Assembly (NCBI RefSeq): GCF_001713395.1
Contig: NZ_CP016450.1
Coordinates: 2,986,001 to 3,050,000, forward strand
Length of the DNA stretch: 64,000 bases
Source: Sinorhizobium sp. RAC02
Lineage (GTDB): Bacteria > Pseudomonadota > Alphaproteobacteria > Rhizobiales > Rhizobiaceae
Direction: 5' to 3'
Numbering within the stretch: position 1 is the stretch's first letter; each line of letters starts with the position of its first letter. Positions 57,931-64,000 of this stretch are shown in pieces. The notes under the pieces are model-generated. The model did no database searches, was not told the DNA's origin, and was given only the letters and a program-made list of their open reading frames with translations. Made by a program: the position numbers and the translations under genes.

Positions 57931-58971
57931 ATGACCACAGAAATCACCATCCGCCGGCCGGACGACTGGCACCTGCACCTGCGCGACGGTGCCATGCTGG
58001 AAGGCGTGATCGGCGACACCAGCCGCCATTTCGCCCGCGCGATCATCATGCCGAACCTCGTGCCGCCGGTCGTCACCACCGCGGACGCCACGGCCTATCG
58101 TGATCGCATCCTCGCCGCGTTGCCCGCCGGCGACCGGTTCGAACCGCTGATGACGCTCTATCTCACCGAGCACACCAACCCCGACGACGTGGAAGCCGGC
58201 TATAAGAGTGGCCTTATCCGTGCGGTCAAACTCTATCCGGCCGGTGCGACGACCAATTCCCATGGCGGCGTGCGCGACATGGACAAGGCGATGCCGGTGC
58301 TGGAGCGCATGGCGAAGATCGGCCTGACGCTCTGCGTGCATGGCGAGGTGACGACGCCGGAAGTCGATATCTTCGACCGCGAGGCCGTGTTCATCGAAAC
58401 GGTGCTCGATCCGTTGCGCCAGCGCCTGCCGGAACTGCGCGTGACCATGGAGCATGTCACGACGAAGAACGGCGTCGACTATATCAAGGCGTCGAAGGCG
58501 AACCTTGCCGGCTCGATCACCACACATCACCTGATCATCAACCGCAACGCCATCCTCGTCGGCGGCATCAAGCCGCATTATTACTGCCTGCCCGTCGCCA
58601 AGCGCGAGGAGCATCGGCTGGCGCTGCGCGCCGTGGCAACGTCCGGCGACGCCCGCTTCTTCCTCGGCACCGATTCCGCGCCGCATGTCGATCCGCTGAA
58701 GGAATGCGCCTGCGGCTGCGCCGGCATCTACACCTCGATCAACACGATGAGCTGCCTTGCCCATGTGTTCGAACAGGATGGCGCGCTCGACAAGCTGGAG
58801 GCCTTCGCCTCGCTGAACGGCCCGGCCTGGTATGGCCTGCCGGCAAACGAGGAGACCATACGCCTGGTCAAGCGTACGGAACCGGTAAGCTTCCCGGCCA
58901 GGATAGAGACGGGGGCCGGACCGGTGACCGTGTTCGACCCGATGTTCCCGCTGCACTGGGACGTCGCGTAA
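57931..58971 (+). CDS. pyrC: Dihydroorotase
   Basis: 346 aa from ATG 57931 (GGGAGCG upstream). Zinc-site residues: [10 protein letters not shown] (two His), carbamylated Lys in AVKLYPAG, His in LCVHGEV and TMEHVTT, and Asp in [10 protein letters not shown]. Type I-short PyrC closes carbamoyl-aspartate to dihydroorotate in pyrimidine synthesis. Ends 4 bp before the convergent crp gene. Confidence 0.96.
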   Translation: MTTEITIRRPDDWHLHLRDGAMLEGVIGDTSRHFARAIIMPNLVPPVVTTADATAYRDRILAALPAGDRFEPLMTLYLTEHTNPDDVEAGYKSGLIRAVKLYPAGATTNSHGGVRDMDKAMPVLERMAKIGLTLCVHGEVTTPEVDIFDREAVFIETVLDPLRQRLPELRVTMEHVTTKNGVDYIKASKANLAGSITTHHLIINRNAILVGGIKPHYYCLPVAKREEHRLALRAVATSGDARFFLGTDSAPHVDPLKECACGCAGIYTSINTMSCLAHVFEQDGALDKLEAFASLNGPAWYGLPANEETIRLVKRTEPVSFPARIETGAGPVTVFDPMFPLHWDVA

Positions 58972-58975
58972 AAGG

Positions 58976-59737
58976 CTAGATGAAGGGGCGGGCCTCCTTC
59001 TTCAGGCCCTCCCATCCGGCCAGCGCAAGCAGGCCGTCCGCATCGAGGATTTCGCAGCCCCTGTCCTGCCAGCGCATCAGCTTGCGATCCGAAAGCTTGC
59101 GCAGCGTCTTGTTGGTATGGACGAGCGACAGGCCGAGCGTATCGGCGACATGCTGCTGGGTGATCGGAATGACGCGCCGACCGCCATTGACGCCCGCCGA
59201 ATGGGCGCGCTGATGGATGAAGGACAGGAGATAGGCCGTGCGCTCCAGCGCCGAACGCCGGCCGACACTCAACAGGTGTTCATCGAGGATGCGCTCCTCT
59301 TGGGCGGCGATCCAGGTGAGATCATAGCCGAGCGAGGGGTGGCGCTCAAACAGCCGTTCCAGCTTGGAGCGCTCGAAGACGCAGAGCGTGACGGGCGTCA
59401 GCGCCTCGACGGAATGATTCATCTCGCCCATCAGGCTGCCTTGCAGGCCGAGAAGATCGCCGGGCAGCACATAGTTCATGATCTGGCGCCGGCCATCCGG
59501 CAGAAGCTTGTAGCGGAAGGCCCAGCCGGAGAGCACGGTGAAGAGATGGGCGCTGTGCATGCCCTCGACGAGGATGGTCGCACCGCGCTCGCTCGACAGT
59601 TCGCCGCTCTTGAAATGCGAGACGAAGTCGATTTCCTTGGCGGTGAAATCGCGGAAGCCCGAGAGCTCCCGCAAGGGACATTGCTGGCAGGGCGTGCGCC
59701 ATTTGGAATGATGGTTGCCCGCCGTGCTGCTGGCCAT
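58976..59737 (-). CDS. Crp/Fnr-family regulator
   Basis: 253 aa. N-terminal CQQCPLREL carries a Cys pair; the cNMP-like domain includes LFTVLSGWAFRYKLLPDGRRQIMNYVLPGDLLGLQG. The HTH is ITQQHVADTLGLSLVHTNKTLRKLSD. Similar to the FnrN/FixK-like or stress Crp types, but without a full Fnr iron-sulfur motif. Preceded by an EcfG-like promoter. Confidence 0.9.
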   Translation of the reverse strand: MASSTAGNHHSKWRTPCQQCPLRELSGFRDFTAKEIDFVSHFKSGELSSERGATILVEGMHSAHLFTVLSGWAFRYKLLPDGRRQIMNYVLPGDLLGLQGSLMGEMNHSVEALTPVTLCVFERSKLERLFERHPSLGYDLTWIAAQEERILDEHLLSVGRRSALERTAYLLSFIHQRAHSAGVNGGRRVIPITQQHVADTLGLSLVHTNKTLRKLSDRKLMRWQDRGCEILDADGLLALAGWEGLKKEARPFI

Positions 59738-59783
59738 GCTTGCCCCTTCCGTTCACAGCCCTGAGCACCGGACTGGCTTGCTG

Positions 59784-59808
59784 AACGTGGAACATCGCGC
59801 GTTGTTCC
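59784..59808 (-). promoter_or_regulatory. General-stress (EcfG-type) promoter for the Crp/Fnr gene
   Basis: Minus strand GGAAC (59808-59804), 16-bp spacer, CGTT (59787-59784). This matches the alphaproteobacterial EcfG consensus GGAAC-N16/17-CGTT. The -10 lies 47 bp upstream of the ATG at 59737. It also overlaps the palindrome TGGAACA-N8-TGTTCCA. Confidence 0.75.
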
Positions 59809-59924
59809 ATAAGGCGATTTGCTATGTCTTTTTTAAATGACACCCCATGGGTCCGGCTCCACAGTCCGCGTCCTGAACCGCCGGCCGATCCGGCGGTTGC
59901 GCATGGACTGAGGAGTGCGGCACC

Positions 59925-60323
59925 ATGGAACCTTTTCTTCCGCACATCGTGATCGCAGAACACGAATTCCTGATCGCGCTCGATGCGGAATTTCTGATCA
60001 AGAGGGCGCTCGACTGCCGCATAACGCTGCTGCGGCCGGAGCAGCTCGACCAGTGGGACGAGGCGGCGCTTTCGGGTATCGATCTCTGCCTGTTCGACGT
60101 GCCGCTCGACGCGAGCCATGTAAGAGCCCGTATTGAGCGCCTGATCGACGCGCGGGTGCCGCTGCTTTTCACGACGGTCGGCGGCATCGATGTCAGCGGC
60201 GTCGAAGGCTTCGAGGTGATCCCCGTCGCGAAAAAACCCTATGACGGCGAGGCGATCATGACCCTCATCAAAGGGCGGCTGCGGCAGATGCCGCAACCAC
60301 CGGAAGCGATCGATCAGAACTGA
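59925..60323 (+). CDS. Single-domain response-regulator receiver
   Basis: 132 aa. HIVIAEHEFLIALDAEFLIK, the phospho-acceptor Asp in CLFDVPLDA and Lys in VAKKPYDGEAI are recognisable, but the acidic pair is E-H-E rather than DD/ED, so phosphorylation may be weak. No output domain. Near the EcfG-type promoter but on the other strand, so not clearly part of that unit. Confidence 0.75.
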   Translation: MEPFLPHIVIAEHEFLIALDAEFLIKRALDCRITLLRPEQLDQWDEAALSGIDLCLFDVPLDASHVRARIERLIDARVPLLFTTVGGIDVSGVEGFEVIPVAKKPYDGEAIMTLIKGRLRQMPQPPEAIDQN

Positions 60324-60763
60324 CGACCGAGCTTCGCGTCGACCGAATGGCTGTTTGCGCCACGGATGACGAAGTAGAACATGATCAGCGCCCAGAGGAT
60401 GGACTTTTCCGCGCCCATCAGGCCTTCGGCCTGCACGATGCCGTGAAAATAGACGGTGACGGCGAGCACGATCATCGCCGCGAAAGCGGCCGGCCGCGTG
60501 AAGAGGCCGATGGCGATCAGGATGCCGCCGAAGAATTCGGTGGCGGCGAGCAGCGGCGACCAGAAGGCGCCGGGATAGAAGCCGAGGCTTTCGACCATGC
60601 CGCTTGCGCCGAAGGGGTTGATGATCTTGCCGTAACCATGGGTGACAAGCAGCAGGCCGGCGGCGACGCGCAGGATCGTTTCCGCGCTTTCGCCGAGCGC
60701 CGCATAGATGCCGCCGAGCGACGGAATGATGAGGCGGGGACGGCTGGTGGTGAAGTCGGTCAT
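60314..60763 (-). CDS. DoxX-family membrane protein
   Basis: 149 aa from ATG 60763 (AGGAGACC upstream). Four helices; LRVAAGLLLVTHGYGKI and LLAATEFFGGILIAIGLFTRPAAF are the family pattern. Its stop overlaps the receiver gene's stop by 10 bp. Role unknown, possibly membrane redox stress. Confidence 0.92.
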   Translation of the reverse strand: MTDFTTSRPRLIIPSLGGIYAALGESAETILRVAAGLLLVTHGYGKIINPFGASGMVESLGFYPGAFWSPLLAATEFFGGILIAIGLFTRPAAFAAMIVLAVTVYFHGIVQAEGLMGAEKSILWALIMFYFVIRGANSHSVDAKLGRQF

Positions 60764-60941
60764 GGGGTCTCCTGGTAGGATGTTGCAGTGCACCACGTCT
60801 CTCTCATGAACCGGCCTGCGACAAGATGTCCAACAACAAAACATGATAAATTGAGTTGACATTTCCGTGAAGGGATCGCGCGCAAATAGGTGCCAAGTCG
60901 CGTGCGCTGCTATATGCTTTCCCGGTCATCAGGAGGTAGCC

Positions 60942-61244
60942 ATGACCGGGGAAAAGCTGCGCGTTTCCATACTCTATTGTACCCAGTGCAACTGGCTGCT
61001 GCGCGCCGGCTGGATGGCACAGGAGCTGTTGTCGACCTTTTCCGATTCGCTTGGCGAGGTGGCGCTCATTCCTGGAAGCGGCGGCAATTTCGAAATCCGG
61101 GTCGGCGCGGCGCTGGTCTGGGAGCGCAAGCGCGACGGCGGTTTTCCAGGGCCAAAGGAACTGAAACAGCGCGTGCGCGATGTCATCGAACCCGGCCGCG
61201 ATCTCGGCCACACGGACCGCGTTGCCGACAGCAATCCCGGATGA
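60942..61244 (+). CDS. SelW/SelT/SelH-like Rdx-family protein
   Basis: 100 aa from ATG 60942 (AGGAGGTAGCC upstream). The redox motif is YCTQCNWLLRAGW, i.e. CxxC in place of the animal CxxU, as in bacterial Rdx proteins. FPGPKELKQRVRDVI closes the thioredoxin-like fold. Likely cytosolic thiol-redox role. Confidence 0.88.
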   Translation: MTGEKLRVSILYCTQCNWLLRAGWMAQELLSTFSDSLGEVALIPGSGGNFEIRVGAALVWERKRDGGFPGPKELKQRVRDVIEPGRDLGHTDRVADSNPG

Positions 61245-61250
61245 AACGAA

Positions 61251-61274
61251 AACGGCGGGCCGAAGCCCGCCGTT
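61251..61274. terminator. Bidirectional terminator
   Basis: AACGGCGGGC / GCCCGCCGTT with CGAA loop between two convergent genes; minus-strand tail TTCGTTTC, plus-strand tail CCTATTC. Confidence 0.75.
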
Positions 61275-61296
61275 CCTATTCGTCACCCGACCGCGC

Positions 61297-61689
61297 TTAA
61301 CGGTAGGGCGAATAGCACATGCGATAGACACCACCGCCCGCATGGTAGCGGTTGGTATAGGGGTCATAGGTGCGGTAGCGGTTGGAGCACCACCGGACAT
61401 GGGCGTTCCCGCCGCCACCGTAGTAGCGCGGCCGCTCGTAGCGCGGGCGATAGTAGCGTGGCCGCTCGTAGCGACGCTCATAACCGCCGTAATACGGGCG
61501 ATTGTAGCGGCGATATTGGCGGCGTTCGCAACCATAGCCGTAGCAGAACTCCACCTGGGCCCTGGTGACGTCGCTTTTTGTCTCGACCTTCGGCACGGCC
61601 AGTGGAACGGCCTCAGCCACGCCCATGGGCGCGATTGCGGAGGCAATGCTCATAGCGCAACCGAAAACGAGATTTCGAATCTTCGACAT
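61297..61689 (-). CDS. BA14K-like exported protein
   Basis: 130 aa from ATG 61689. Signal peptide at residues 1-27, then a long Arg/Tyr/Gly-rich tract (about residues 55-95, repeating YERPRYY), and the C-terminal HVRWCSNRYRTYDPYTNRYH plus GGVYRMC that characterises BA14K-type proteins. Surface-associated; function uncertain. Confidence 0.82.
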   Translation of the reverse strand: MSKIRNLVFGCAMSIASAIAPMGVAEAVPLAVPKVETKSDVTRAQVEFCYGYGCERRQYRRYNRPYYGGYERRYERPRYYRPRYERPRYYGGGGNAHVRWCSNRYRTYDPYTNRYHAGGGVYRMCYSPYR

Positions 61690-61840
61690 GTTGATCCTCA
61701 CTGTTCTGGCGGGATTTCTCCCTGTCTCGTCCCTGCTTTGCATTACGTTCACGCATTTTGTTTTATTCATGATCGCGCATCCGCATAAGCATGGGATTTA
61801 CCGCCGGATTTGCGATCCGCAAGAGGCATGAGGGGACGAG

Positions 61841-63271
61841 ATGAGCCTGAAATTTGGAACCAGCGGCCTGCGGGGTCTCTCGGTCGATCTTGAGGGACCG
61901 GCGACCGCGCTCTATGCCACGGCTTTCGCCCGCCATCTGCTGGCGGCCGGCATCGCGCAACCGGGCGACCTCGTGCTGGTCGGCCGCGATTTTCGCGCCT
62001 CCAGCCCGGCCATTTCGGCCATTGCGATCGCCGCTTTGCGCAAGGCCGGATTTGCCCCGCACGATTGCGGCGCGCTGCCGACGCCGGCCCTCGCGCTCAC
62101 CGGCCTCGCCCGCAAGGCGGCGTGCCTGATGGTCACCGGCTCGCATATTCCCGCCGACCGCAACGGCATCAAATTCTACCGGCCGGACGGCGAGATCGAC
62201 AAGGCGGATGAAGCCGCCATCACCGCGGCGGCCGATGCGATCCGCGCCGAGGGCACCGTCCCTGGCGCCGAACAGGAAACGGCCGACGACCTGCATGATG
62301 CCGCGATGGCGCTGTACGACGCGCGCAACCGCCTGCTTCTGCCGGCCGGTAGCCTCACCGGCCTGCGGGTTGGCGTCTACCAGCACTCGACGGTCGCACG
62401 CGATCTGTTCGTCTCCGTGCTCGCCCATTACGGCGCGGATGCCGTTGCACTCGGCCGGTCGGAAACCTTCATTCCGGTGGATACGGAGGCGGTCTCCAGC
62501 GAGACTATCGCGCTGCTGCAGGGCTGGGCCGTGCAGCACGGGCTCGACGCCATCATTTCCGCCGATGGCGACGGCGACCGGCCGCTCGTCACCGACGAGA
62601 CCGGCATGCCGATCCGCGGCGACCTGGTCGGGCTCATCGCCAGCCGATTCCTCGGCGCCACTGCCATCGCCACGCCCGTGACGTCCAATTCCGGCATCGA
62701 AGCCGCGGTCGACGGCACCGTGCTGCGCACCAAGGTCGGCTCTCCCTTCGTCATCGCGGCCATGAACGACGCGGTGGCGGCCGGCGAAAAGGCCGTGGCC
62801 GGTTTCGAGGCCAATGGCGGCACGCTGACCGCCACGCCCTTCACCGTGAACGGCCACATGCTCGCGCCGCTACCGACGCGCGACAGCCTGATGCCGGTGC
62901 TTGCCGTGCTGGTGCTTGCCGCCGCACAAAAGCGTCCGCTCTCCACCATCGCCGCCGGCTTTGCCCTGCCGGCCGCAGCAAGCGACCGCCTCGAAAACTT
63001 CCCCGTTGAAACGAGCGCTGCGCTGATGGCCGAGCTGCGCTCCGGCGCCGGCGCGCTTGCTGCGTTCCTCGCGCCGATCGGCGTGCCGTCGACGGTCAGC
63101 GACATCGACGGATTGCGCGTGACGCTGGAGACCGGCGACGTCGTGCATTTTCGTCCGTCCGGCAATGCGCCGGAAATGCGCTGCTACGTGGAGGCCCGCG
63201 ACGAGGCCGCCGCTCTCCGGCTGCTGGCGGCCGGGCTTGCGCGCATTCGCGAATGGGCGCTCGGCCGGTGA
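61841..63271 (+). CDS. Phosphomannomutase/phosphoglucomutase-family enzyme
   Basis: 476 aa. MSLKFGTSGLRGLS, the active-site Ser in VTGSHIPADRNGIK, metal-binding DGDGDRPL and the sugar-binding NAPEMRCYVEA cover all four domains. Probably makes mannose-1-phosphate for surface glycans. The NoeK/ExoC relatives of rhizobia are the closest families I can name. Confidence 0.88.
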   Translation: MSLKFGTSGLRGLSVDLEGPATALYATAFARHLLAAGIAQPGDLVLVGRDFRASSPAISAIAIAALRKAGFAPHDCGALPTPALALTGLARKAACLMVTGSHIPADRNGIKFYRPDGEIDKADEAAITAAADAIRAEGTVPGAEQETADDLHDAAMALYDARNRLLLPAGSLTGLRVGVYQHSTVARDLFVSVLAHYGADAVALGRSETFIPVDTEAVSSETIALLQGWAVQHGLDAIISADGDGDRPLVTDETGMPIRGDLVGLIASRFLGATAIATPVTSNSGIEAAVDGTVLRTKVGSPFVIAAMNDAVAAGEKAVAGFEANGGTLTATPFTVNGHMLAPLPTRDSLMPVLAVLVLAAAQKRPLSTIAAGFALPAAASDRLENFPVETSAALMAELRSGAGALAAFLAPIGVPSTVSDIDGLRVTLETGDVVHFRPSGNAPEMRCYVEARDEAAALRLLAAGLARIREWALGR

Positions 63272-63329
63272 AGACTTTTGCCCGCCACAAGGTTTTCGCC
63301 AAGCTGTTGCAAAAACTTCAAAAAGCCTG

Positions 63330-63358
63330 TTGACACCGGGCGGCGCTCCTTCTACATC
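63330..63358 (+). promoter_or_regulatory. tRNA-Leu promoter
   Basis: TTGACA, 17-bp spacer, TACATC; the -10 ends 10 bp before the tRNA 5' end. A good vegetative promoter. Confidence 0.82.
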
Positions 63359-63368
63359 GCTCTCCGTC

Positions 63369-63455
63369 GCCCAGATGGCGGAATTGGTAGACGCGCCAGC
63401 TTCAGGTGCTGGTACTCGAAAGGGTGTGGAGGTTCGATTCCTCTTCTGGGCACCA
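63369..63455 (+). tRNA. tRNA-Leu (anticodon CAG)
   Basis: 87 nt including encoded CCA. Acceptor stem GCCCAGA / TCTGGGC; the anticodon arm GCCAGC-TTCAGGT-GCTGGT gives CAG, reading CUG. The long variable arm and GGTTCGATTCC T-arm agree with a class II leucine tRNA. Followed by a terminator. Confidence 0.96.
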
Positions 63456-63483
63456 AATTCCCGTTTCGGTTTTCCGAAACACT

Positions 63484-63512
63484 AAAAAAGCCCGGCTCTG
63501 CCGGGCTTTTTT
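63484..63512 (+). terminator. Terminator after tRNA-Leu
   Basis: GCCCGGC / GCCGGGC with TCT loop, flanked by six A and six T; works in both directions. Confidence 0.95.
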
Positions 63513-63631
63513 GTTGCCGACGGCAACCCTGCTCGCCGTAGCGCAGAATCTTCCGATTGCGCCTTGCGTCCCGGCCGCGATAGGCAGATAAGCCTGAAAA
63601 TCAGTCATCCGCTTCTGCGATCAGGATCATC

Positions 63632-64000
63632 GTGGCCATTCCTCCGCACGATGCCCAGAAACCGGGCACTTCATCCAGGTTCAGGTTTTTTGCACCGATT
63701 CTCGCCGGTGCCACGCTCAAGGAGCGGCTGATCGGTTGCGTCGGCGCGCTCATCGGCATCTGCCTGACCAGCCTCGTCTGCGCGCTCGTCATGGGGCAGG
63801 ATCCGAACCTGCCGCTGATCGTCGCGCCCATCGGCGCCTCCGCCGTCCTGCTCTTCGCCGTGCCGGCAAGCCCGCTAGCCCAGCCCTGGTCGATCGTCGG
63901 CGGCAACACGATTTCCGCCTTTGTCGGCGTCAGCGTCGCCACGCTCGTGACCAATCCGTCGCTCGCCATCGGTCTTGCCGTGGCCCTTGCCATCCTCGTC
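63632..64000 (+). CDS. HPP-family membrane protein, 5' part
   Basis: GTG 63632 is the first usable start after an in-frame stop; open to the window end (123 codons). ERLIGCVGALIGICLTSLV, then PLIVAPIGASAVLLFAVPAS, then PLAQPWSIVGGNTISAFVGV, the characteristic HPP signature. HPP-type proteins have been linked to nitrite transport in some organisms; unknown here. C-terminal half missing. Confidence 0.82.
   Translation, partial: MAIPPHDAQKPGTSSRFRFFAPILAGATLKERLIGCVGALIGICLTSLVCALVMGQDPNLPLIVAPIGASAVLLFAVPASPLAQPWSIVGGNTISAFVGVSVATLVTNPSLAIGLAVALAILV

Noticed and set aside
63369..63512. Possible integration site at tRNA-Leu
   Set aside because: No repeated tRNA 3' end and no integrase in the window.

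Overview
The window is a high-GC, gene-dense chromosomal segment of an alphaproteobacterium, almost certainly Rhizobiaceae (Agrobacterium, Ensifer, Shinella or Mycoplana relatives). Evidence: the pca/pob cluster regulated by PcaQ, PobR and PcaR; a fructose ABC system (frc) with a ROK regulator; an MbfA-type iron exporter behind an Irr-like box; an IF3 gene starting with ATT; a BA14K-like protein; an acetylpolyamine amidohydrolase that I recognise as very like the Mycoplana ramosa enzyme; and two families of intergenic palindromic repeats common in rhizobia. No insertion sequence, prophage, rRNA operon or CRISPR array was seen. The species cannot be fixed from this sequence alone.

1-10 kb: protocatechuate/4-hydroxybenzoate catabolism. 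pcaC (cut by the window edge) and pcaD run leftward from the divergent regulator pcaQ. pobA and pobR are divergent. pcaR faces pcaI-pcaJ-pcaF across a 39-bp perfect inverted repeat. An OsmC-like protein, a kinase-like phosphotransferase and a sulfite-oxidase-like enzyme sit between these units. 10-27.5 kb: a mix of housekeeping and accessory genes: YbaK, an M29 aminopeptidase with a ProC-like partner, an EamA transporter with a MarR regulator and paired operators, xseA, a GT-C / GT2 / GtrA surface-glycan set, an XRE regulator with a palindromic operator, aphA, an OmpA lipoprotein, a group III truncated globin, and mbfA.

27.5-44.1 kb: translation genes infC, rpmI, rplT, pheS and pheT, all on the minus strand, then hydrolase, BTLCP peptidase, aldo/keto reductase, GNAT, Gfo/Idh and MFS genes, each with a local regulator where noted, and lepA. 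44.1-52.1 kb is the most irregular part. It holds a low-GC islet of short unknown genes, a 75-aa flagellar-rod-like protein, an atpB copy with no other ATP synthase genes beside it, a 633-bp stretch without a convincing gene, a MocR regulator beside a PPOX-fold protein, and a small exported-protein gene that looks frameshifted.

52.1-64 kb: fucU and frcR, then the frcB-frcC-frcA-frcK fructose uptake and kinase operon, pyrC, a Crp/Fnr regulator with a good match to a general-stress (EcfG-type) promoter, a single-domain receiver, DoxX, a SelW-like protein, a BA14K-like protein, a phosphomannomutase, tRNA-Leu(CAG) with its promoter, and the start of an HPP-family membrane protein cut by the window end.
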